Of a stretch of DNA of 64,000 nt, positions 17,130 to 24,205 are shown in pieces. The stretch spans positions 2,031,001-2,095,000 of the forward strand of contig NZ_CP032674.1 of assembly GCF_021730305.1 (NCBI RefSeq), written 5' to 3'. The position numbers and the translations under genes are program-made. Within the stretch, counting starts at the first letter, position 1; every line of letters begins with the position of its first letter. The stretch comes from Xanthobacter sp. YC-JY1. Lineage in GTDB: Bacteria; Pseudomonadota; Alphaproteobacteria; Rhizobiales; Xanthobacteraceae. Below the pieces are notes generated by a model that saw nothing but the letters and a program-made list of their open reading frames with translations, did no database searches and had not been told where the DNA came from.

Positions 17130-17570
17130 ATGCTCGCTCGACGCCGGTTCATCTCCTGCGCCATCTGCTCCCTGGCGGGGTTCGTCGCCACGCAGGTCGG
17201 TGGCACTCAGGCCATGGCGCAGGGCCAGGCTGCGCCCGCCGCGGCGCCCGCGGGGATCTCGCGCAAGGTGCTCGGCCGCACCGACGTGCCGGGGGACAAG
17301 TATGTCGCCATCCTGATGGAGGCGGAGTTCGACGGCGGCCTCAAGGTGGCGCGCCACACCCATCCCGGCATCGAGAGCACCTATCTCATCGCCGGCGGCG
17401 GCGTGCTCTCGGTGAAGGGCCAGCCCGACCGCACGCTGGCACCGGGCGACGGCTTCCAGATCCCGCCCGAAGTGCCGCACGCCTTCCAGGTGGGGGGCGA
17501 CAAGACGAAGCTCGCCATCACCTACATCGTTGAAAAGGACAAGCCGCTGGCGACGCCCGCGCCGGAGTGA
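17130..17570 (+). CDS. Exported cupin-domain protein
   Basis: 146 aa, preceded by GGGAGGACAG. N-terminal export signal with an RRR (MLARRRFISCAICSLAGFV), Tat-like, cleaved near AMAQ. A single cupin_2 barrel follows: the metal motif RHTHPGIEST (HxH plus Glu), GGGVLSVKG, and the second motif PGDGFQIPPEVPHAFQ. It ends VEKDKPLATPAPE. The family includes small metal-binding enzymes and binding proteins of varied function, so substrate and reaction are unknown. The next gene is a paralogue with the same VEKDKPL ending; the pair probably arose by tandem duplication. Confidence 0.85.
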   Translation: MLARRRFISCAICSLAGFVATQVGGTQAMAQGQAAPAAAPAGISRKVLGRTDVPGDKYVAILMEAEFDGGLKVARHTHPGIESTYLIAGGGVLSVKGQPDRTLAPGDGFQIPPEVPHAFQVGGDKTKLAITYIVEKDKPLATPAPE

Positions 17571-17619
17571 GGCGCGCGTCGCTTGTGGGGCCGACGGGAG
17601 TGACGACCGGGAAGGGGGC

Positions 17620-18105
17620 ATGGCTGGCATGGGTGATCTGTTCACGCGGTTCGCAATGGCCCCGCGGCGCGCGCCGCCCGACACAGGGGCCGGGACGTCC
17701 AGGCGTTTCGACCGCCGGGCGTTTCTCGGCTGCGCCCTCTGCGCGGCGGCGCTTGCCGTGCGCCCGGCGCGGGCGGAGCAGATCGTGCCGGGGGTCGATC
17801 GTCTCTTCCTCAAGCGCATCGACTATCCCGACGAGCGCCATGTGATCGTGCTCGCCGAGGTCGATTATGGCCCCGGTGCGCTGCTGCCGCGCCACATCCA
17901 TCCGGGCGTCGAAAGCAGCTACATGGCTGCCGGTTTCGGCACGCTCGCCATGGACGGGCACGCCGATCTGCTGGTGCCGGCGCGGCAGGGTTTTCAGGTG
18001 CCGGCGGCGCTGCCTCACAGCTTCCGGGCGGGCGTCGAAGGTGCGCGTATCGTCGCCAATTATGTGGTGGAGAAGGACAAGCCCCTCTCCACCTGGGTGC
18101 CCTGA
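17620..18105 (+). CDS. Exported cupin-domain protein, tandem paralogue
   Basis: About 161 aa from ATG 17620 (GAAGGGGG just upstream); ATG 17629, nine bases later, is equally possible and has better spacing. The N-terminus carries a Tat-type motif (SRRFDRRAFLGCALCAAALA). The cupin domain has RHIHPGVESSYMAAG and LVPARQGFQVPAALPHSFR, so the His ligands are kept. It ends VEKDKPLSTWVP, matching its upstream neighbour. The two genes are 49 bp apart and probably co-transcribed. Function is unknown; a Tat signal suggests export in a folded, metal-loaded state. Confidence 0.82.
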   Translation: MAGMGDLFTRFAMAPRRAPPDTGAGTSRRFDRRAFLGCALCAAALAVRPARAEQIVPGVDRLFLKRIDYPDERHVIVLAEVDYGPGALLPRHIHPGVESSYMAAGFGTLAMDGHADLLVPARQGFQVPAALPHSFRAGVEGARIVANYVVEKDKPLSTWVP

Positions 18106-18120
18106 TGATTTCGCAAGCAA

Positions 18121-18155
18121 AAAAGGCCCCGGTGCGGTTTGCGCCGGGGCCTTTT
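18121..18155. terminator. Bidirectional terminator between cupin gene and gmaS
   Basis: A 12-bp perfect stem AAAAGGCCCCGG (18121-18132) with CCGGGGCCTTTT (18144-18155). A-tract and T-tract flank it on both sides, so it can end both the rightward cupin transcript and the leftward gmaS transcript. Confidence 0.88.
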
Positions 18156-18178
18156 CTATTTGGTTCGGGGGAAGAGGA

Positions 18179-19534
18179 TCAGATGTCGAGGGTGTTGTCC
18201 CGCTCCCACTGGGTGAGGTGGCGCGAGAAGGCGTTCCATTCCTCGTTCTTCAGCTTCAGGTAGCCGTCGACGAAGGGCTTGCCGAGGCGGTCGGCCAGCA
18301 CCTTCGACTTCTCCAGCGCGCGCATGGCATCGAGCAGGTTGAGCGGCAGGCGCTTGGCGCCCTTCACCTTGTGCCCGTCGGTGTACATGTTGATGTCGAG
18401 GCGCTTGCCCGGATCGCGCTTGTTCTCGATGCCGTCGAGGCCGGCGGCGGCGAGGCCCGCCTGCAGCAGATAGGGGTTGGCCGCGCCGTCGGCGAGGCGG
18501 AACTCGAAGCGGCCCGCATCGGGGATGCGGATCATGTGGGTGCGGTTGTTGCCGGTGTAGGTAACGGTGTTCGGCGCCCAGGTGGCCCCCGAGATGGTGC
18601 GCGGGGCGTTGATGCGCTTGTAGGAATTCACCGTCGGGTTGGTGAGGGCGCAGAGCGCGTCCGCATTGTGGATGAGGCCGCCGATGAAGTGGTAGCCCAG
18701 CTCCGACACGCCCAACTCGCCCTTGGGATCGGAGAAGGCGTTCTTGCCCTTCTGCCACAGCGATACATGGGCATGGCAGCCCGAGCCGGTGAGGTTGATG
18801 AAGGGCTTCGGCATGAAGGTCGCGCGCAGGCCGTGCTGCTCCGCGATCGACTTGACCATGTATTTGAAGAAGACATGGCGGTCGGCGGTGAGGAGCGCGT
18901 TGTCGTAGTTCCAGTTCATCTCGAACTGGCCGTTGGCGTCCTCGTGGTCGTTCTGGTAGGCGCCCCAGCCGAGTTTCAGCATGGCGTCGCAGATGTCCTT
19001 GATGACATCATAGCGGCGCATGAGGGCGGACTGGTCGTAGCAGGGCTTCTCGGCGGTGTCGGCGGTGTCCGAGATGGACTTTCCGTCCGGCGTGATGAGG
19101 AAGTATTCGCACTCGACGCCGGTCTTCATCTCGTAGCCGAGGGCGGCGGCGGCGGCGAGCTGCCGCTTCAGCACGGTGCGGGGCGCCTGGTCCACCTCCT
19201 TGCCGGCCATGTAGAGGTCGGCGGCAAGCCAGCCGATCTCTTCCTTCCACGGCAGCTGGATGAGGCTGGTCGGGTCCGGCACGGCGAACAGGTCGGGATC
19301 GGCCGGCGACATGTCGAGCCAGGTGGCGAAGCCGGCGAAGCCGGCGCCTTCCTTCTGCATGGGGCCGATGGCGGCGGCGGGCACCAGCTTGGCGCGCAGG
19401 CCGCCGAAGAGGTCCACGTAGGAAATCAGGAAATACTTGATGCCGCGGTCCTTCGCGACCTTGGCGAGGTCGATCTGGGCAGCGGCGGAAGCGCGGCCTT
19501 CGGCCTCGCGAAGCGGCGTGCGGAAGTGGTCCAT
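18179..19534 (-). CDS. gmaS: Gamma-glutamylmethylamide synthetase (type III glutamine synthetase family)
   Basis: 451 aa. Glutamine-synthetase fold: N-terminal beta-grasp (about 20-115), then the catalytic domain with the metal-binding GVECEYF (139-145). It contains EDANGQFEMNW (198-208) and GNNRTH (328-333), the segments conserved in characterised GmaS proteins and used to recognise gmaS genes, and it lies beside mgsABC. The assignment to GmaS rather than ammonia-using GlnA is therefore good. The reaction is methylamine + glutamate + ATP to gamma-glutamylmethylamide, the entry step of the NMG pathway. It is the last gene of the leftward mgs cluster but is separated from mgsC by a strong terminator; see that entry. 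Confidence 0.87.
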   Translation of the reverse strand: MDHFRTPLREAEGRASAAAQIDLAKVAKDRGIKYFLISYVDLFGGLRAKLVPAAAIGPMQKEGAGFAGFATWLDMSPADPDLFAVPDPTSLIQLPWKEEIGWLAADLYMAGKEVDQAPRTVLKRQLAAAAALGYEMKTGVECEYFLITPDGKSISDTADTAEKPCYDQSALMRRYDVIKDICDAMLKLGWGAYQNDHEDANGQFEMNWNYDNALLTADRHVFFKYMVKSIAEQHGLRATFMPKPFINLTGSGCHAHVSLWQKGKNAFSDPKGELGVSELGYHFIGGLIHNADALCALTNPTVNSYKRINAPRTISGATWAPNTVTYTGNNRTHMIRIPDAGRFEFRLADGAANPYLLQAGLAAAGLDGIENKRDPGKRLDINMYTDGHKVKGAKRLPLNLLDAMRALEKSKVLADRLGKPFVDGYLKLKNEEWNAFSRHLTQWERDNTLDI

Positions 19535-19537
19535 GCG

Positions 19538-19553
19538 AAATTCCCCGGAATTT
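19538..19553 (-). promoter_or_regulatory. Dyad overlapping the gmaS ribosome-binding site
   Basis: Minus-strand AAATTCCGGGGAATTT is a perfect 7-2-7 dyad that ends three bases before the gmaS ATG. The GGGGA inside it is the only Shine-Dalgarno candidate. In RNA it could fold as a six-pair AAAUUC/GAAUUU stem with a CGGG loop and partly hide the site; as DNA it could bind a regulator. Sequence-only inference. Confidence 0.45.
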
Positions 19554-19570
19554 GGAAGCGGTGTTCTTTG

Positions 19571-19602
19571 AAAAAGGCCGCGCCGATCGAGCGGCGCGGC
19601 CT
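19571..19602 (-). terminator. Rho-independent terminator between mgsC and gmaS
   Basis: An 11-bp perfect GC-rich stem AGGCCGCGCCG / CGGCGCGGCCT with a 6-base loop; on the minus strand it is followed by TTTTT. It lies 12 bases past the mgsC stop and leaves only 36 bases to the gmaS ATG, so gmaS must depend on read-through or on a promoter overlapping the stem. Confidence 0.82.
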
Positions 19603-19613
19603 GTAGGGTCGGA

Positions 19614-20951
19614 TCAGTATCCGCCGGTCTTGCCGGGCACCCAGGTGGTGCCGGCCAGCGGCACGCCGGCCATGGCGGCGGCCTCCACGGTCAGCGCCAC
19701 GAGGTCTTCCGGCTCCAGATTGTGCAGGTGGCTCTTGCCGCAGGCGCGGGCAATGGTCTGCGCCTCCAGCGTCATCACCGACAGATAGTTGGCGAGGCGG
19801 CGGCCGGCCTTCACCGGATCGAGCCGCTTGGACAGCTCGGGATCCTGGGTGGTGATGCCGGCGGGGTCGCGACCCTCGTGCCAGTCGTCATAGGCCCCGG
19901 CGGTGGAGCCGAGCGCCTGGTATTCGTCTTCCCACTGGGGATCGTTGTCGCCGAGCGCGACGAGGGCGGCCGTGCCGATGGCCACCGCGTCCGCGCCGAG
20001 CGCCAGAGCCTTCGCCACGTCCGCGCCGGTGCGGATGCCGCCGGAGACGATGAGCTGCACCTTGCGGTGCATGTCCAGGTCCTGGAGCGCCTGCACGGCC
20101 GGGCGGATGGCGGCGAGGATCGGGATGCCCACGTGCTCGATGAACACGTCCTGCGTCGCCGCGGTGCCGCCCTGCATGCCGTCGAGCACCACCACGTCGG
20201 CGCCCGCCTTCACCGCCAGCGCGGTGTCGTAATAGGGCCGCGAGGCGCCGACCTTCACATAGATCGGCTTCTCCCAATCGGTAATCTCGCGCAGCTCCTC
20301 GATCTTGATCTCAAGGTCGTCCGGGCCGGTCCAGTCGGGATGGCGGCAGGCCGAGCGCTGGTCGATGCCCTTGGGCAGGGTGCGCATGGCGGCCACGCGA
20401 TCGGAGATCTTCTGGCCGAGCAGCATGCCGCCGCCACCGGGCTTGGCGCCCTGGCCGATGACGATCTCGATGGCGTCGGCCTTGCGCAGGTCCACCGGGT
20501 TCATGCCGTAGCGCGACGGCAGGTACTGGTAGACGAGGGTCTTGGACTGGCCGCGCTCTTCCGGCGTCATGCCGCCGTCGCCGGTGGTGGTGGAGGTGCC
20601 CACCGTGGAGGCGCCACGCCCCAGCGCTTCCTTCGCCTGCGCGGAGAGCGCGCCGAAGCTCATGCCGGCGATGGTGACGGGAGTCTTCAGCGTGATCGGC
20701 TTCTTGGCGAAGCGCGTGCCGAGGGTGACCTCGGTGCCGCACTTCTCGCGATAGCCCTCCAGCGGGTAGCGCGACATGGAGGCGCCGAGGAACAGGAGGT
20801 CGTCGAAGTGGGGCAGCTTGCGCTTGGTGCCACCGCCACGGATGTCATAGATGCCGGTCGCCGCGGCCCGGCGGATCTCGGCCAGCGTCGCCGGATCGAA
20901 GGTCGAGGAGAAGCGCGGCGGGGTGCGCGGCGTATTGTTGTGGGCGGTCAT
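19614..20951 (-). CDS. mgsC: N-methylglutamate synthase subunit C (FMN-binding glutamate-synthase domain)
   Basis: 445 aa. It matches the central/FMN-binding domain of glutamate synthase (GltB domain 2) as a stand-alone protein. Visible are the TIM-barrel segments GMSFGALSAQAKEALGRGAS, GQGAKPGGGGMLLGQKI, KVGASRPYYDTALAVKAGAD, DGMQGGTAATQDVFIEHVG and the FMN-phosphate loop SGGIRTGADVAKALALGADA. With MgsA and MgsB it reconstitutes a split glutamate-synthase-like complex that transfers the methylamine moiety to form N-methylglutamate. The gene order mgsA-mgsB-mgsC is conserved in methylamine users. It is also annotated as GlxD in rhizobia. Confidence 0.9.
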   Translation of the reverse strand: MTAHNNTPRTPPRFSSTFDPATLAEIRRAAATGIYDIRGGGTKRKLPHFDDLLFLGASMSRYPLEGYREKCGTEVTLGTRFAKKPITLKTPVTIAGMSFGALSAQAKEALGRGASTVGTSTTTGDGGMTPEERGQSKTLVYQYLPSRYGMNPVDLRKADAIEIVIGQGAKPGGGGMLLGQKISDRVAAMRTLPKGIDQRSACRHPDWTGPDDLEIKIEELREITDWEKPIYVKVGASRPYYDTALAVKAGADVVVLDGMQGGTAATQDVFIEHVGIPILAAIRPAVQALQDLDMHRKVQLIVSGGIRTGADVAKALALGADAVAIGTAALVALGDNDPQWEDEYQALGSTAGAYDDWHEGRDPAGITTQDPELSKRLDPVKAGRRLANYLSVMTLEAQTIARACGKSHLHNLEPEDLVALTVEAAAMAGVPLAGTTWVPGKTGGY

Positions 20952-21023
20952 AGGGTCCTCACCCGGAAAAGTTCGAATGCGGTCGGTGCGTCCCGCCCGT
21001 GGCGGGAGCGACGGCGGCGCGCG

Positions 21024-21731
21024 TCAGTAGGCGGACGCGTTGTCCACGTGGAAGTTGTAGAGCTGGCGGGCGGAGCCGTAGCGCTTGAACTCCGAGACAT
21101 CGACCGCGCCTTCGAGGCCGGCGGCCTTCAGCTTCTGGGCGAGGAGCGCCTTGTGCTCGTCCCGCATCTCCTTCTCGATGCAGTCCGCGCCGAGGCTCTT
21201 CACCGTGCCGCGCACGAAGAGCTTCGCCTCGTAAAGGCTGTCGCCCAGCGCCTCGCCGGCATCGCCCAGCACCACGAGGGAGCCGGACTGACCCATGAAC
21301 GCGCTCATGTGGCCGATGGAGCCCTTCACCACGATGTCCACGCCCTTCATGGAGATGCCGCAGCGGGCGGAGGCATTGCCATCCACCACCAGCATGCCTC
21401 CATGGGCGGTGGCGCCTGCCGACTGGCTGGCATCGCCGCGCACATGCACGAAGCCGCTCATCATGTTCTCGGCGACGCCCTGACCGGCATTGCCGTGGAT
21501 GATGACGGAGGCTTCCGCATTCATGCCGGCGCAGTAGTAGCCGACATTGCCCTCGATCTCGACGGTGAGGGGCATGGCCAGCCCGACGGCCACCGCGTGG
21601 CGGCCGTTGGGATTCAGCACCCGCCAGCGGCGGGCGTTGGATTCAGCGGTGGCCTTGTGAAGGGCCTCGTTCAGCTCGCGCAGCGGCGTGGTGGCGAGGT
21701 CGAAGGTCACGTCGGGCGCAATGGCGTTCAC
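21024..21731 (-). CDS. mgsB: N-methylglutamate synthase subunit B (GXGXG domain)
   Basis: 235 aa. A right-handed beta-helix GXGXG domain like the C-terminal part of glutamate synthase: repeated Gly-spaced strands such as IEGNVGYYCAGMNAEASVII, HGNAGQGVAENMMSG, VDGNASARCGISMKGVDIVV and LVVLGDAGEALGDSLYEA. It is a structural subunit of the Mgs complex (GlxC in rhizobial nomenclature). The start overlaps the mgsA stop by 4 bp (ATGA) and the gap to mgsC is 72 bp. Confidence 0.9.
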   Translation of the reverse strand: MNAIAPDVTFDLATTPLRELNEALHKATAESNARRWRVLNPNGRHAVAVGLAMPLTVEIEGNVGYYCAGMNAEASVIIHGNAGQGVAENMMSGFVHVRGDASQSAGATAHGGMLVVDGNASARCGISMKGVDIVVKGSIGHMSAFMGQSGSLVVLGDAGEALGDSLYEAKLFVRGTVKSLGADCIEKEMRDEHKALLAQKLKAAGLEGAVDVSEFKRYGSARQLYNFHVDNASAY

Positions 21732-22627
21732 TGTGCGCGCTCCCAGAAATACACGGTGGCGGGCTCGGGCTCGAAGACCTTGGCCTTGGAGATGCCGGGC
21801 AGGTCGACGAGCGCGCGGTACTCCGAGCCGAAGGCGACATACTGGTCGGTCTCGGCCATCACGGCGGGCTTGCAGGCGATGGGATCACGCAGCACGCCGA
21901 AGCCGCTCTCGGTGCCCACCACGAAGGTGAAGAAGCCGTCGAGGTCCTTCAGGCCGGCTTCCAGAGCCTGCCCGAGGGAGGCGCCTTCCCGCATCCGCCA
22001 GGTGAGATAGCCGGCGGCCACCTCGCTGTCGTTCTCGGTCTCGATGGTGATGCCCTCGCGCTTCAGCTGGCGGCGCAGGGCATTGTGGTTGGACAGCGAG
22101 CCGTTGTGCACGAGGCACTGGTCGGCTCCTGTGGAGAAGGGGTGCGCCCCGGCGGTGGTCACTGCGCTCTCGGTGGCCATGCGGGTGTGGCCGATGCCGT
22201 GGGTGCCGCGCATCTGCGCGAGGCCGAAGGTCTCGGCCACGGAGGAAGGCAGGCCGACCTCCTTGAAGATTTCCATGCGCGAGCCGGTGCCCACCACCGC
22301 GACCTCGGGATGGCGCTCGGCGAGGAAGGCGCGCACGGCGGCCTCACGCACCTGCGGGATTTCCACCACCGCGTGGGTGCCGTGGAGGGCGAGGGCGGGC
22401 ATGCCGTTCGCCGGGCCGGACAAGCCGGCGGCGAGGCCCTCGAAATCATAGCCCCTGGCGGCGCGCAGGGAGAGCTTCACACTGTCCTTGCCGCCTGCGC
22501 CATAAACCGCGAAGCCCGCGCTATCGGGGCCGCGATCGGTCATGACGCAGAGCATGGACGCGAGCATGGCGCCCAGCTCGCCCTCGAGCTTCGGGTCCTT
22601 GAGGAAAAGTCCGACGATGCCGCACAT
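21728..22627 (-). CDS. mgsA: N-methylglutamate synthase subunit A (class II glutamine amidotransferase)
   Basis: 299 aa. Cys2 right after the initiator Met (MCGIVGLFLKDPKLEG) is the N-terminal nucleophile of class II (Ntn) glutamine amidotransferases. Further conserved segments are GIGHTRMATESAVTTAGAHP, LVHNGSLSNHNALRRQL and TENDSEVAAGYL. In the Mgs complex it handles the gamma-glutamyl amide group. It is the first mgs gene, 148 bp downstream of the XRE-cupin regulator gene. That gap contains AT-rich dyads typical of a regulated promoter. Confidence 0.9.
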   Translation of the reverse strand: MCGIVGLFLKDPKLEGELGAMLASMLCVMTDRGPDSAGFAVYGAGGKDSVKLSLRAARGYDFEGLAAGLSGPANGMPALALHGTHAVVEIPQVREAAVRAFLAERHPEVAVVGTGSRMEIFKEVGLPSSVAETFGLAQMRGTHGIGHTRMATESAVTTAGAHPFSTGADQCLVHNGSLSNHNALRRQLKREGITIETENDSEVAAGYLTWRMREGASLGQALEAGLKDLDGFFTFVVGTESGFGVLRDPIACKPAVMAETDQYVAFGSEYRALVDLPGISKAKVFEPEPATVYFWERAQ

Positions 22628-22712
22628 GGCGTTTGATTTTGCTCCATTGCGGGCCGCCGCTGCGGCCTTGTCACAAAGGAGTACGCCCGTTAGGCAAAGG
22701 CGTCAATCATCG

Positions 22713-22744
22713 GAGAATATAATTTTCTCTGCAGGAAAATTTTC
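22713..22744. promoter_or_regulatory. Candidate operators in the mgs promoter region
   Basis: Two AT-rich dyads lie back to back: GAGAA-N7-TTCTC (22713-22729) and the perfect palindrome GAAAATTTTC (22735-22744). They are in the 148-bp gap between the XRE-cupin gene and mgsA, 86-117 bases before mgsA, in an otherwise GC-rich region. They are plausible binding sites for the neighbouring regulator or for nitrogen control. Confidence 0.45.
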
Positions 22745-22775
22745 GCGATCGGGACGGGCAAGGCGTCCCGCCGGC

Positions 22776-23447
22776 TCAGTGCCGGTCGCGGCCGTAGACG
22801 ATGATGGACAGGTAGGTCATCGGCGCCTTGATGAGGTCTTCCGGGCCATGGGCGGCGCCGGAATCGAACATCAGCGCATCGCCGGGACGCAGGTGATAGG
22901 TGCGGTCGGCGTGGCGGTAGAGCACCTCGCCGGAGAGCATGTAGATGAACTCCACGCCCGCATGGCGGAAGCCGGTATAGGGCGCCGCCTCCTCCGTGAG
23001 GGTGATGAGATAGGGTTCCACCACGATGTCGCCGCCGAGGCCGTGGCCGAGCAGCTCATACTGGTGGCCCACCTTGGTGCCGCGCCGCTCGATGATGACG
23101 CCCTGCTGCGCCTTGACGAAGGAGCAGTCGCGCCGCTCCTCGAACGCCGAGAAGAGCGTGGTGAGCGGCACGTTGAGCGCCTTGGAGATGGATTGCAGCG
23201 TGGCGAGGGACGGCGAGATCTGCCCGTTCTCGATCTTCGACAGCATGCCCACCGAGATGCCGGCCGCGCCGGCAAGGTCGGAGACGGTCAGGTCGAGCTC
23301 GCGGCGGATGGAGCGCACCTGCACGCCCAGCGCCTCCTCCAGCGTCACAGCCTCCGCCGCGGGCGCGCTGGACCCGGTGACATAGTCGGCTGCCTCCTGG
23401 TCGACGCTCTTCGGCTCGGCGACGCTCTTCATCTTGCGCTCGGGCAC
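22776..23447 (-). CDS. XRE-family regulator with C-terminal cupin domain
   Basis: About 223 aa from GTG 23447 (GGGGGA upstream); ATG 23432 is the alternative. The helix-turn-helix is at about 40-95 (LGVQVRSIRRELDLTVSDLA, AGISVGMLSKIENGQISPSL), followed by a cupin_2 sensor domain (GFRHAGVEFIYMLSGEVLYR, LRPGDALMFDSGAAHGPEDL). This is the PuuR-like design in which a small amine or amino acid binds the cupin barrel. It lies directly upstream of mgsA on the same strand, so it probably controls methylamine or glutamate-derivative metabolism, binding the AT-rich dyads in the gap. Confidence 0.88.
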   Translation of the reverse strand: MPERKMKSVAEPKSVDQEAADYVTGSSAPAAEAVTLEEALGVQVRSIRRELDLTVSDLAGAAGISVGMLSKIENGQISPSLATLQSISKALNVPLTTLFSAFEERRDCSFVKAQQGVIIERRGTKVGHQYELLGHGLGGDIVVEPYLITLTEEAAPYTGFRHAGVEFIYMLSGEVLYRHADRTYHLRPGDALMFDSGAAHGPEDLIKAPMTYLSIIVYGRDRH

Positions 23448-23590
23448 ACCATCCCCCGTCGTTCCCCGTCCCGCCCGGCCGCAACCCTGCGCCCGAGCGG
23501 TGATTTGCCGGCCATTGTGCCAGCTTCCGCGCAAGAATGCATCGCACCGTTGGCGACTCGCGCCACGCCGCGTGGGCGAGCAATCAGCAC

Positions 23591-23622
23591 CTCCCGCAGG
23601 GCGCCCGGGCGCCCTGCGGGAG
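23591..23622. repeat. 32-bp perfect palindrome
   Basis: The segment beginning CTCCCGCAGGGCGCCC is identical to its own reverse complement over 32 bases with no spacer. It lies in the 387-bp gap between the XRE-cupin regulator and tRNA-Phe, and no T-tract follows on either strand. It is too long and GC-rich for an ordinary operator. The remainder of the gap (23448-23834) holds the tRNA promoter and no supported gene. Confidence 0.85.
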
Positions 23623-23749
23623 CGGCCGGCGCTGCGCCCCCGTCACGCGATTCCGTTCAGTAAGGGTTGAATCGCAACGCTTTGCGACGATCGCGGGCGA
23701 CCCTTGTCCACAGCCCGCAGGCGCCGCTCCACCGACAACGCGCCGGCTC

Positions 23750-23778
23750 TGGACACGGCCCAACTTCCTCACTATACA
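23750..23778 (+). promoter_or_regulatory. Sigma-70-type promoter of tRNA-Phe
   Basis: TGGACA (23750-23755) and TATACA (23773-23778) are separated by exactly 17 bases. Transcription would start near 23785, about 50 bases before the mature tRNA. Confidence 0.7.
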
Positions 23779-23834
23779 CTCGCCGCTCCGAAGGGGTTGA
23801 CGCCCCTCCGGACCCGGGCCCCGGCCCGGCGGAT

Positions 23835-23910
23835 GCCCAGGTAGCTCAGTTGGTAGAGCATGCGACTGAAAATCGCAGTGTCGGTGGTTCGATTCCGCCC
23901 CTGGGCACCA
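23835..23910 (+). tRNA. tRNA-Phe (anticodon GAA)
   Basis: A 76-nt cloverleaf with encoded CCA. The acceptor stem is GCCCAGG with CCTGGGC, then A and CCA. The D arm is AGCTCAGTTGGTAGAGCA, the anticodon arm GCGACTGAAAATCGC places GAA at 34-36, and the T arm has GGTTCGATTCC. All stems pair. No integrase or duplicated 3' end was seen nearby. Confidence 0.97.
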
Positions 23911-23961
23911 TCATCGTTCTAAAATTCTTGAAATTAACGCGTTTCGCAGCGCGAGTTTAGT

Positions 23962-23985
23962 GGGCGCCATCTCCGTGCGCCCTTT
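23962..23985 (+). terminator. Weak terminator after tRNA-Phe
   Basis: GGGCGC (23962-23967) pairs with GCGCCC (23977-23982), followed by TTT. It is about 50 bases past the tRNA. The rest of 23911-24205 shows no gene. Confidence 0.45.
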
Positions 23986-24205
23986 GGAGCCCAGCCCGGA
24001 CCTCAGCATGCCCCCGGATAGCGTCGACCGAAAAGCCGGCGCTCGCGTCATCGATGGCCGGCTAGCTCGCTCTCCCGTCACATGCGCTGCCGAGCCTTAG
24101 ATCCCTCGATCGCTCTGGCGCGTGTGCATCCACCGTTGCGATGACACGGTCCCGCAACCGCCCTATGGTCATCTGCGAATCACGTGGGCGGCGATAGGGG
24201 CGGCG

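Noticed and set aside
18179-19534. Ordinary ammonia-assimilating glutamine synthetase
   Set aside because: The GmaS-type segments and mgsABC context make gamma-glutamylmethylamide synthetase the better call.
23835-24205. Integration site at tRNA-Phe
   Set aside because: No integrase gene and no direct repeat of the tRNA 3' end was found downstream; the following genes look chromosomal.
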